64,000 nucleotides of DNA from a virus: the IMG/VR virus record IMGVR_UViG_3300043448_000837, positions 1-64,000 of that record, one strand, 5' to 3'. Shown here in pieces: positions 26,716 through 35,600 of the stretch; the first letter of the stretch is position 1, and each line of letters starts with the position of its first letter. The notes beneath the pieces are model-generated. The model was not told where the DNA came from. It did not search any database and was given only the letters and a program-made list of their open reading frames with translations. Position numbers and translations under genes: made by a program.

Positions 26716-27195
26716 TCAGGCGAAGCTGACAAGGGCGAACTTACGACCGCCGATTCCGATTTGCTCGCGAATCAGAGGAGTGGTACCGTCCAGGGTGACG
26801 GGGGTGCCGTCGCCAACGCCAACGGCTTGGCCGAGGGAGTTGATTTCGAGCTGAGTGTTCAGAGTCAGATCGGTCAGAACAGCAGCTGGAGCAACTTCAA
26901 CCAGCAGAAGACCGGAGGTAGCAACGGTCAGCTGACGAGCGGTGTAAGGTTGAGCCAGAGCGGTAGGCATGTAAGCCTGGTTGATACCAACGATGGTGAC
27001 TACGCTACCGGGGGTAGTGAAAGCATCGGGGGCAGCAGCGAAGTTGGGGCCAGCCCAGGTAGCATAAGAAACGGCGCGGAATTCGCCGATTTCCACTACA
27101 CCGGGATCGCCGGCTTCGTTGTCAGCAGGAGCTTCGAAAGTTTCTGCGTAACGGATGTACTGACGGCCGTATACGGGACCTGCGTTTGTAGCCAT
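26716..27195 (-). CDS. Putative capsid decoration/head protein
   Basis: A 159-residue, Ala/Thr/Val-rich, beta-rich protein from the ATG at 27195, which has GGAG seven bases upstream. It lies directly before the capsid gene, the usual place for a decoration or cement protein, and its composition fits. The leader contains GGGTAAAA 74 bp and GGTGTAAAAA 48 bp before the start. The role is inferred from position. Confidence 0.65.
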   Translation of the reverse strand: MATNAGPVYGRQYIRYAETFEAPADNEAGDPGVVEIGEFRAVSYATWAGPNFAAAPDAFTTPGSVVTIVGINQAYMPTALAQPYTARQLTVATSGLLLVEVAPAAVLTDLTLNTQLEINSLGQAVGVGDGTPVTLDGTTPLIREQIGIGGRKFALVSFA

Positions 27196-27269
27196 GGAAT
27201 TCTCCAAAGTATGAGGACTTCAATTTGTTTACTCTGGGACTTGTTTTTACACCCAGTTAAACTGAATGG

Positions 27270-27277
27270 TTTTACCC
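27270..27277 (-). promoter_or_regulatory. GGGTAAAA motif (putative late promoter)
   Basis: Minus-strand GGGTAAAA directly after the TAA of the gpF-like gene, 74 bp before the decoration gene ATG. A related GGTGTAAAAA lies at 27244-27253. Confidence 0.5.
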
Positions 27278-27931
27278 TTATCGGTATTCAATACTACACC
27301 GGCAGCGGTCGTAGCACTGACATTCTTTACCTGGCATGGGGAGGGTGCCCAGAGGTTGCCAACCAAGTCGACCAAACATTACACAATCGGGACAAGTTCT
27401 TGAGTCGAGTTTCGGAACTCGTCTCATCTCCCGGTATCCCTGATCTTGTCGAACATAGTATTGACCAAGGTTGAAGAAAGAGTAGGAAGGGTTTGCCAAG
27501 TAGCGAATAACGCGAACTAACAACCCAGGCCAACTCTTAACTTCACTAAAATCTTGTGTTTTGTCGCCCAACAGAATACCTCCGTTGTCGAGTGCGTCTT
27601 TTGTTTCAACCAAAAATTCATGCAAAGGCGGTAACATTTCGCCAACGATGGTTGCCCACGCCCGCTCCATTTTACCGCGAGGGTTGATATCTTCGGCGCC
27701 GAGGTTGACAGCGGCAAGCGCAGAGATGAGAGTTTTGTCAAGAAGAGACCTTTCGTACTCCTCCCATCTCATTTGCTTATCTCGAAGACCTTTCACCAAA
27801 ACTTTCGACTCCTCCGTCATGCGCTCTTCAAGCTCAGCTTGAGAGTTCACTTTCTTTCGTAGAGCCTCGGCCTGGGTGAAATAATCTCCCCTCCGTTTCG
27901 TGGCCATGCCAATCAGAGAGAGGAGATCCAT
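27278..27931 (-). CDS. Mu gpF-like minor head / head morphogenesis protein
   Basis: A 217-residue protein. The C-terminal about 50 residues (RTCPDCVMFGRLGW, PMPGKECQC, CRCSIEYR) match the Cys-containing end of gpF/SPP1 gp7-type minor head proteins (RTCPxC ... P.PG..C.C...CRC). The N-terminal part is helical. These proteins sit at the portal vertex or inside the head. It lies between the decoration and scaffold genes, in Mu-like head order. Shorter than most gpF proteins. Confidence 0.75.
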   Translation of the reverse strand: MDLLSLIGMATKRRGDYFTQAEALRKKVNSQAELEERMTEESKVLVKGLRDKQMRWEEYERSLLDKTLISALAAVNLGAEDINPRGKMERAWATIVGEMLPPLHEFLVETKDALDNGGILLGDKTQDFSEVKSWPGLLVRVIRYLANPSYSFFNLGQYYVRQDQGYREMRRVPKLDSRTCPDCVMFGRLGWQPLGTLPMPGKECQCYDRCRCSIEYR

Positions 27932-27939
27932 TTCAAACC

Positions 27940-30321
27940 TCAGTTGTACATTGTGCGCTTGATAGCTTCAACGTAGTCGATTCCTTCGGATTCAACCAGT
28001 TTCAGAGCTTTTGCGTGAGGGTCAAGATCTTCCTCAGCGAACTGGAAAGTTCCACCGGCGACCTCATCGTAGTAAACCATCGGAGGAAGCTTGCTCAGCA
28101 GGCCAAGCAGCTTCGTAGCGGCAGTTTCACCTTCGGAGAACTCAAGAGTTCCGAAGTCAAGCCCTTCGCAGTAGCTTTGCAGCTCGGACTGAGGCATGAT
28201 GCCATCGGTCAGGCGACCATCTTCGTAGAGTGACTCAACGAAAGAAGCGATCTTGGCCTTGCGGGCATTCATCTTCTCTTCAGCGAAGCGACGCTGCAGT
28301 TCGGAGTGCTCTTTCTTCAGGCGGTTGAGCTCCTCGAAGATGGCGGCGGGGAAACCGTCCGGCTTGGCTTGGGCCATTGAACCCATGCCGTAATCCATTC
28401 CACAATGGTCAGCGGAAAGTTCGTTGTAGTCCTCTTCGTCGGCGTCGTCATCGCCGTCTTCCTCGTAAGTGGAACCGAATCCAGTCTTGGTGTAAGGACT
28501 CTTCTTCTCACCGTGCTCTTCAGCGAAAACGCCTCCGGAACGCTTGGCGGTTTGATTAGGGCCACCTTCAAAATCACCACTCAGATTGTCCTCAGCGAAA
28601 GCGCCTTCGGGACTAACAACTTGAGCAGCTTCGTCAATCTCATCCATTGCACCAGGAGTGAGTTGCTTCTTGGAAGATTTCTTCTCTCCTTTGTAACCCT
28701 CTGCGAACACACCGTCAGGACCGGTGATTTCGGCAACACCACCTTCAAAGTGACCAGGCTCCAGTTGACCTTTCTTGAGTTTGGCTTTGCCTTGGGTCAG
28801 ATCGTCAACTTCGCCCATCGCAGTTACGCCCAGCTCGGAAGTTACCTCGTCTGCTTCAGGCTCGGCGTGGTCAATCTTGCCGCCCTTGGTGGCTTGACGA
28901 CCATCGCTGCTCTTTTGACGCATTACGCGCATGCTTCCATCAGACATAACGTTGATGGTGCTGACTGCGAACACTTCGTTGTCAGGCGATTCTTCGGTTT
29001 CGGTAGGAATCTTGGTGTTAGCATCTTCGCGGCCAGCAGGGTTAGAACCGGAAGCAGTTTTAGGCTGATTCGGTTCAGGGTAGCTGTCAGCGTCGGTGTC
29101 GTACTGATCGCCGTTCATGGTGCGATCTTCAGCATCGGCTTGACCGGCCCAACGGGATTCACCAGTTGCGTTATCTGAGCCATCTTTGGCAGTCCTTTTG
29201 CGATCGGAATCCTGCTCAGAGTTCTTGGCAACGCTAACGCGATCGGCTTCCTGCTCACTGCTCTTAGAAGTTTTCATGCGGTCGTCGCCAACACCGCCTT
29301 TGCCTTCCTTGCCTGTTCTCATCCGGTCGGCGTAACCGTTGTCAGATGAACGGGCTGTTTCATAACGACCGGACTCATCATAGTCCATTTCGTCGCCTTC
29401 TTCCATTTCAACCTTTTCGCCAGGGTTAGCCTTGGCTTTGGCCTTCATTTCTTCGGCTTTCTTTTTAAGAGCAGGGGGCAGCTCTTTGTGTTGCTCGTCG
29501 TAGACGTTTTCTACAACCTGCATTACTTGGCCGTGGGCACCTTTGGCGTGCTTACGGCTGATTTTTCCGTCTTCCATAAATTGTTCCTCTGGGAATTGGT
29601 CTTCAAGTTCAGCCGTCTGCTGAGTGATTTCGTTGGTTTTGGCGCCCTCCGTAAATTGTTGGTTTTCCTCGGGGCTGGTTATTTCGGCCGGAGCTTGTGC
29701 ACCAGCCGCTTCATCCACGCCAGTTTCCTTCTGAGTATCGCCAGACTCTTGAAGATCTTTGACAGCGGATGAAACATCTTGTCGAACTTCCTCAAGTTTT
29801 TCGCGAAGAACCTCGAGAGGGCTCTTTTCAACGATCAGGGTAGGACCGAGTTCGTCATCAAAGATTTGGTCCGGGGACAAAGTCACTGCGAAGTCAAAGC
29901 ACCCCTCTGCCTCATTAAATGAGAAAGGTTCGAGTCCTTTAACAGCCGGGGGAGATGCCCCCAGCAAGGCCAGGTGCCTTGCGCTCCACTTTCCCCCGTG
30001 CGGGTTGATTTGGCTATCAGGGGAGTAGAAGGAAATTGATACTTTTCGGTAGTGACCGTTCTTGACCAAATCTTTAGCGGTGTCCGTAAAAGAGACATCT
30101 GCGTAAAGATTTTGTCCCTCTCTTGAAAATCCTTGGATCCACCCAAAAGAAGGCAAACTGTCGTTATCACCCTGGTGGCCAAGAACTATGGGAGCTTCAT
30201 GGACCGAAGGGTCATATGTGTCGACAACTTGCTGAAGATCTTCTGGAGAGAATGTCCGCTTGATTCCTTGGGCAGAGGTCTGATCACCCGCACGAAATAC
30301 GTGAATTCTTTTAGTGAACAC
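27940..30321 (-). CDS. Mu gpI-like prohead protease fused to scaffold
   Basis: A 793-residue protein with a GTG start at 30321. Residues 1-150 resemble the Mu gpI protease region (VLGHQGDNDSLPSFGWI with His, then YRKVSISFYSP with a Ser). Residues about 160-640 are extremely charged and probably disordered. Residues 640-793 are helical scaffold-like. The motif FAE recurs five times (VFAEGY, AFAEDN, VFAEEH, RFAEEK, QFAEED) and could mark self-cleavage sites. Protease and scaffold in one chain is common for phages; the 480-residue acidic insert is large. GGGTAAAA lies 25 bp upstream. Confidence 0.78.
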   Translation of the reverse strand: MFTKRIHVFRAGDQTSAQGIKRTFSPEDLQQVVDTYDPSVHEAPIVLGHQGDNDSLPSFGWIQGFSREGQNLYADVSFTDTAKDLVKNGHYRKVSISFYSPDSQINPHGGKWSARHLALLGASPPAVKGLEPFSFNEAEGCFDFAVTLSPDQIFDDELGPTLIVEKSPLEVLREKLEEVRQDVSSAVKDLQESGDTQKETGVDEAAGAQAPAEITSPEENQQFTEGAKTNEITQQTAELEDQFPEEQFMEDGKISRKHAKGAHGQVMQVVENVYDEQHKELPPALKKKAEEMKAKAKANPGEKVEMEEGDEMDYDESGRYETARSSDNGYADRMRTGKEGKGGVGDDRMKTSKSSEQEADRVSVAKNSEQDSDRKRTAKDGSDNATGESRWAGQADAEDRTMNGDQYDTDADSYPEPNQPKTASGSNPAGREDANTKIPTETEESPDNEVFAVSTINVMSDGSMRVMRQKSSDGRQATKGGKIDHAEPEADEVTSELGVTAMGEVDDLTQGKAKLKKGQLEPGHFEGGVAEITGPDGVFAEGYKGEKKSSKKQLTPGAMDEIDEAAQVVSPEGAFAEDNLSGDFEGGPNQTAKRSGGVFAEEHGEKKSPYTKTGFGSTYEEDGDDDADEEDYNELSADHCGMDYGMGSMAQAKPDGFPAAIFEELNRLKKEHSELQRRFAEEKMNARKAKIASFVESLYEDGRLTDGIMPQSELQSYCEGLDFGTLEFSEGETAATKLLGLLSKLPPMVYYDEVAGGTFQFAEEDLDPHAKALKLVESEGIDYVEAIKRTMYN

Positions 30322-30346
30322 AGTCTATAAGGGATCTGATAACATT

Positions 30347-30354
30347 TTTTACCC
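30347..30354 (-). promoter_or_regulatory. GGGTAAAA motif (putative late promoter)
   Basis: Minus-strand GGGTAAAA, 25 bp before the GTG of the protease/scaffold gene. Its TAA is the portal gene stop codon. Confidence 0.55.
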
Positions 30355-31746
30355 TTCTTGCTCAGCAATCAAGGTTTCCTGCTGGTCTGCTGACTCCTCC
30401 CCGGGGAGGGGAGTTTCTTCGGTCGCAGTTCCACTTTGATCCCCGAAAATTGAACCGAACAGGTCCTGATCTTCTTCAGGGTTGTAAGTCGTTGCCGAAG
30501 CGGTGTCAGCAGGGCCACCACTTTCTTTCTTCTCTTCCAACTCAACACGGAAGTGTCTCTCCAGCCATTCTTTCTTCGGCGTGAAACCAGATTGAATAAG
30601 CAGAGAAACGTCCGGCATCGTAAGAGTTGATTCCTCGATTCGGAACTCCCGAGTAAGAACGGGAGCAGCGACGTCAGTTCCGAAGTTCAGGTCAACGATC
30701 CACCGAATGAGAGTTTGCGTAAGATTTTGTGAAATGATCTCAGAAAGTTCTGACGCCTTCACGACTCGGACAACATTCGCAACCTGGGAGGAAGCACGGG
30801 AACCAGCCTCAGCTTGCCCCGCTTCGTTCTCTCCGCAAATCAACACGCTGATTTCTTTGTCGATGTAGTCAATCAGGTTTTTGAACACATCGGGGCTTCC
30901 GGACGGCGTTACGAACTCTAACTCGTAACCCTCCGGGAGGATCATTGCCGTCTCCTGGCTCAAGTTGGAAAGATGGTCGTACAACGTGTCGATTTCTTTC
31001 GTACTTGCGCTCAAAGGGGCTTTCGCAACGGCTGTCGGCGTGGCGTAGCGGTCGCCGTAAAGCACGTAGGACTCAATCGCCCTGCGACGGAACTTGACGA
31101 GCGGGTACAAGATTCGGCCTAAGGATGAACCGTAAGGGTCGCCATTGTGAGAAACCCAGTACCGATTGACAATGAATTTGCGCGTCGGAAGCTCAACACC
31201 TTCGAACATTCGGTTAAATGTCAGGCAGCGCATTGTGAAACCCGTTTGGGCATCTTCCTTTTCCTGGAAAACAAAACGACGTTGATCACGCATCCGTACA
31301 TCAAACGGAATAACGCCTCTTTTCGTTTTCTTCCACATCACTTCTCCGACGGAGAACCCTGTGATGATTGCTTCCGCAAGTCCCTTGTAAATGTCGTCAA
31401 GAGGAATTTCTTCAAGCACTTCGCTTACGAAATCTCTTACAGCTACGTCGCCGGGTTTGTCACTATATTGCTCAACGTACCATGGACGGGAGGTAATTTC
31501 TTGAACAAGTTTGGCAAAACAGCCCTGAACTTGCTCGTCGTAAAGAAGGCGCTGGTATACAACTAGCGCACGGTTCCCGCCTTTTTGAATGAGGAGATCA
31601 TCGTTAGGCCTGACAATCGTATTACCTTGACCAGTGAACGGGCTGCTAGACCCGAACATGTAGATCGAAGATAGATTATAGGGGTCAGAAGTATAACGAG
31701 CTACCTCTCCCGATGGCACTGGGGCTGTCTTAAATCTCTGAGCCAT
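30349..31746 (-). CDS. Portal protein (Mu gp29-like, DUF935)
   Basis: A 465-residue portal of the DUF935/Mu gp29 type: helical N-terminal YQRLLYDEQVQGCFAKLVQEIT, FVSEVLEEIPLDDIYKGLAEAIITGFSVGEVMWKK, RYATPTAVAKAP and NEAGQAEAGSRASSQVANVV, a very characteristic stretch before the C-terminal helix. The Glu/Gln-rich tail is disordered. It forms the dodecameric DNA channel at the head vertex. Confidence 0.92.
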   Translation of the reverse strand: MAQRFKTAPVPSGEVARYTSDPYNLSSIYMFGSSSPFTGQGNTIVRPNDDLLIQKGGNRALVVYQRLLYDEQVQGCFAKLVQEITSRPWYVEQYSDKPGDVAVRDFVSEVLEEIPLDDIYKGLAEAIITGFSVGEVMWKKTKRGVIPFDVRMRDQRRFVFQEKEDAQTGFTMRCLTFNRMFEGVELPTRKFIVNRYWVSHNGDPYGSSLGRILYPLVKFRRRAIESYVLYGDRYATPTAVAKAPLSASTKEIDTLYDHLSNLSQETAMILPEGYELEFVTPSGSPDVFKNLIDYIDKEISVLICGENEAGQAEAGSRASSQVANVVRVVKASELSEIISQNLTQTLIRWIVDLNFGTDVAAPVLTREFRIEESTLTMPDVSLLIQSGFTPKKEWLERHFRVELEEKKESGGPADTASATTYNPEEDQDLFGSIFGDQSGTATEETPLPGEESADQQETLIAEQEG

Positions 31747-31780
31747 CCAATCCTCTGGTAGTTCTAGTCCTTATGTCAAG

Positions 31781-31788
31781 TTTTACCC
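31781..31788 (-). promoter_or_regulatory. GGGTAAAA motif (putative late promoter)
   Basis: Minus-strand GGGTAAAA, 34 bp before the portal ATG. Its GGG TAA are the last codons of the 53-residue gene. Confidence 0.55.
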
Positions 31789-31944
31789 TCGAGGCAGCTC
31801 GGGGAAGTTTTGCGAGATATAATTTTCAAGTTTAGCCAGGATTCTCGAGTATTCGTCGTAGATCTTCTCGCTTGATGTTTGGCTCATGTAGTACCGACAA
31901 GCTGAGATTAGTCGATAGATGTCTTTTTCTTGTAGAGAGTACAT
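31783..31944 (-). CDS. Short helical protein (53 aa), cyanophage-type
   Basis: Encodes 53 residues (MYSLQEKDIYRLISACRYYM...). The ACRYYMSQTSSEKIYDEYSRILAKL pattern is one I associate with a small conserved cyanophage protein. Its ATG overlaps the gp25-like stop (TGATG). Function unknown. Confidence 0.75.
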   Translation of the reverse strand: MYSLQEKDIYRLISACRYYMSQTSSEKIYDEYSRILAKLENYISQNFPELPRG

Positions 31945-32321
31945 CAGTTTGCCAGAGTAAACTGCATCGGTGGCTGGGGAACTCCGTTTACGGCGTACTG
32001 GATGAAAACGTGGTACACCCCGTCATCGCCCTGTGATTTCCAGTCCCCTGTTACGCTCAGGTCAGATAACCCTGAAACGTTTGCAGAAATTGATGCCTGC
32101 AGTTCAGAGTTGATTTGACCCGGATCCAGGACGTTCAGAACCTGATCTGCTATCCCGTAGTTTGCTCTCATAACCCGATCGTAGTAACGGGTTTCGACTA
32201 CGCTCCGAATTTGCTGCGTTATCAAAGCGTAGTCTACACTTGTCGCTAAATTCCCGTTGACGATAGTCAAAGGGTAAGCCAATCCTCGAATACTCGCTGC
32301 TAAAGGCTCGGTTACGCTCAT
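31944..32321 (-). CDS. gp25-like baseplate wedge protein
   Basis: A 125-residue protein matching the gp25/GpW family: GLAYPLTIVNG, then DYALITQQIRSVVETRYYDRVMRANYG, a VL.PG..N region and a beta-rich C-terminus. gp25 proteins begin sheath polymerisation on the baseplate. Located between the RHH-like gene and the 53-residue gene, close to the sheath. Confidence 0.85.
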   Translation of the reverse strand: MSVTEPLAASIRGLAYPLTIVNGNLATSVDYALITQQIRSVVETRYYDRVMRANYGIADQVLNVLDPGQINSELQASISANVSGLSDLSVTGDWKSQGDDGVYHVFIQYAVNGVPQPPMQFTLAN

Positions 32322-32596
32322 CGGTATCTACGGGAAATTTCAAATTCCAGGTTGTTCAACCTTCTGCGAATTTCTTCGGACGGAAGGGAACTCTCAATGA
32401 CTTTGTTCACCTCTTGCCGCATTCCGGTGTGGCTCAAGGATCGATAGTAGGAAGGATCAACCAGATCCTCTTCTTGTTTTACGCCGGAAAGAAGGGAGAG
32501 GCAAAGGGTTTCAACTGAAACCCCTTGCTCTCTGGCCCTTAGTTCAAGCTGTAGTAGAAGAGAGTCAGGAATCAGTAACGTTAATTCCTTGTTCAT
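32318..32596 (-). CDS. Ribbon-helix-helix-like small protein
   Basis: A 92-residue protein from the ATG at 32596, which has GAGAG 5 bases upstream; an ATG at 32608 is possible but has no ribosome site. The N-terminus (ELTLLIPDSLLLQLELRAREQGVSVETL) has the strand plus two-helix layout of Arc/MetJ-type DNA-binding proteins. It lies in a late operon between sheath and gp25. It could be a late regulator or may have lost DNA binding. Confidence 0.6.
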   Translation of the reverse strand: MNKELTLLIPDSLLLQLELRAREQGVSVETLCLSLLSGVKQEEDLVDPSYYRSLSHTGMRQEVNKVIESSLPSEEIRRRLNNLEFEISRRYR

Positions 32597-32613
32597 TATG
32601 ACTCTCATTTAGT

Positions 32614-35600
32614 TTAGAAACCGGTGTTGTTAGTTCCCAGTCCTTGAGCGTTCAGCTCGTTCTGCATTTGACCAACGGCAACGCGGATCAGATCGATCTG
32701 AATTCTTTCCAGAGTCGGGACAGGAGTCACAAACACCTTGGCGTTAATGATTCCGTTCTCGAGTGAGGCAGGAGGGTTGATTCGAGCATCACAGATAACT
32801 TGGAAAGCGTCGCTTGGGCGAGCGCCGAACAGAGCACCACGAGAGTACAGCTGGTTCAGAACGCTATTACCAACCGAAATGATCTGGTTGAACGCCACAC
32901 CGAATCCATCGATAACGTTGAAGATCTGGCTATCGAAGGCATTTCTCAGCGAACCGTAAACAACGTTCAGAATGACGCGAGTGTTTACGAACTGGTACAG
33001 ACGCTGTTGAGCGTCAGCAGTGTTAACGCGAGTTCTTCCGCCCCAGACAAACACCGCGCTGGTTGGGTAACCAGGCAGGGTACGGATTGCGTTGCAACCG
33101 TCAGGGTTGAGAAGGTTTTGCTGAGCCGAGTTGATCGGAATCTGAGCTGCCACTGCGTCGGCAAGTTGATACTTGACACCAGCAGGCGGGAACTGATATC
33201 CTTCAGCGCGGTAACGACGCAGAGCAATTCCGGTCACGTAAGGTGAAGGAGGAATCCACTGACCCGAAGCGTTCTCGATGTAAGGACCGTAGTAAGCAAT
33301 GAAACCGAAAGGTTGGAAGTACCTTTGGCTATCGTTGTACAGACGGTTGACATTGTCAACGCCAGCCTCAATGAACTCAGCCTGGGGAACACCATTGAAC
33401 CCAACGCCACGGATCGCATCGCTGATGATTTCGGTGGAGGTGATTGGGTCAAAGCGCCAGAGAGCACTCGGAGGAGTTGCCTCAGGGGTGAAGTTCAGAC
33501 CAACTTGTGAGCCGTAGCAAGGTTGACCAACAACACTCAAGTCGCCACCAGCAGGGATAACCACCCAGTCGTAAGCGGTTCCGTTGTAAGTCACGGCGAT
33601 CCGATCACCAACTGCAACCTCAGTTACTCCATCAGGGCCAACGGCGCCAGTAGGAGCCACAGTAACGTTGAAGTAAACCCCTACGAGTTTATCTACAACA
33701 GCTTGAATATCGGTACCGGAGTCGGTTGCTGAGAGACCGGTAGAAGTGACATACAAGGTGGCAGTGTCAAGAACACCCGCAGCAGCAGTGGTATCTGCCT
33801 CGTAGTCACCGCCTTCAATCGGGTCGATGGAAGGAACCAGGAATGCCTGTGAAGCAAAGTTCTGGTCAACGGTTGGGGTGCAGTACCAGTTCTCGAGAGT
33901 TGTGGAAGGAGAACCGGGGGCTGAAAGAGTAAGCTCAGGCAGCCAACCTGCGGTAGAATTCTCACCGAAAGGTGAAATCAAACCAACACCCAGAGCGGTC
34001 AAGCTGTTGTTGAAGAAGATCGAGACTTCAGGGTTGGTTGCGGCAGGAGCAGGAGCTGCAGTTGCAACAGCTGCTTCTGAAGCGATCAGGCCGCTATTCA
34101 GACCGTACTTCCGAGCACGAACAAACGGGATAACCGACAGTTCAGCCAAAGTGGCCGAAGTTGCCTCACCACCAAGAACCTTCGTGTAGAAGATTGTGGG
34201 GCTGGAGACAAAGGAGGTTGTTCCGCTCGGAATCGTTACGAAAGAAGAAGCCGTGTAAGAGGTTAAGCTCTCAGCCAGGCAGAAGGTGTCTGCGTCGATC
34301 ACCTGAACGTAGTAAAGCGCCTCAGAAACTTTAGTCGTTGCACGGAAGAGGTTTACTCCGGCGTTGGTCTTCACCGGCTGAGTGAAGTACAGTTTCTGAC
34401 CACTCGTCAAGCCGTGAGCGACACAAGTAACCCGAGCCGTGCCAGTATAAGCTCCTGTAGAACCAGCCACGGAAGTGTCGGGGTTCAGGATTGTACGAGA
34501 TACGAAGTTCAGACGGTAGTTAGCGGTAGCATCCTGAAGGCTAGCAGGAAGGTGCAGTGTGTTGACATACTGAGCGGCCCCAGTAATGTTCTGCAGAAGG
34601 TTTGAAGTCTGACCGTTAATTGTCTGAGGCAGGCTGTAGAAAGGAACAACGTATGTGAAGTCGCAGGTTCCAGTGGCTCCGCCAAAGTTGATCGCATTGG
34701 CAGGGGTCGTCAGGTTGATTGAACCACCAGCAGCAATGACTTCATCCAGAACGGACACAGCGTTAGGTGCGTCGTAGGCGAAGAACACGTTGTTAAACGA
34801 GTAATCACCGGTTGCCCCCAGATCATACGGGGGAGCAATTACAAAGATCGTTCCATCTTCCCCAATCGTGCTCAGAATGTCACCAGTGGCGTTACTGAAG
34901 GTAACTTCCTGAATCTGATAAGACACAGGCCAGTAGTTCTGAGTTGACAGAACGAGCATTGTGTCGTCAACGGTTGAATCAACCTCGAATGTGGCTGAAT
35001 CCAGCAGGCCAACTTTCTCACCAGCGGCCACAGGAGTTGCACTCCGAGACTGAGAGATAGCGGTTTCTGCCGTGGGGGAAGCAATCAGAGCTTGGTAGGT
35101 GAGCTTGTCGTAAGTGACATCGGTGCCAACCCATTCGTACATGGCATTGTCTACCAGGTACTTGTTTCCGGTGACCAGGTCAGCAGCAGGCTCGTGAGGT
35201 GTGTAGGCGCTGTACTTGTTGATGTCGGTCACAAGGAAAGGACCGGGATCAGCAAGAGCCATCCACTTGTAGTTGTTGTTGGCGCAATGATCGGCAGCAG
35301 CAGCTCCGACAGCAGCACGGCCATCAGCATCAAACTGAGCGTACGCAGTTGGAGTGATCAGATAGCCTTGGTCTTGCTGACCGTCGAAAGCGGTCGCGAT
35401 GCACTGAATGTAATCCTGGGGAACTCGCTCCAGGTTCTGCTGTTGGCCAACGATGTTCTGAATGTCATAAACATTCTGCATCATGACGTACTGAGCACCG
35501 ACTGGCAGAACCAGCGGAACAACGCTCACGTTAGCGTCAAACGTAGCGGCAGCAATGCTTACGAAAGCATTCTCAGAGTTTGAGAGAGGATTGATCGAAG

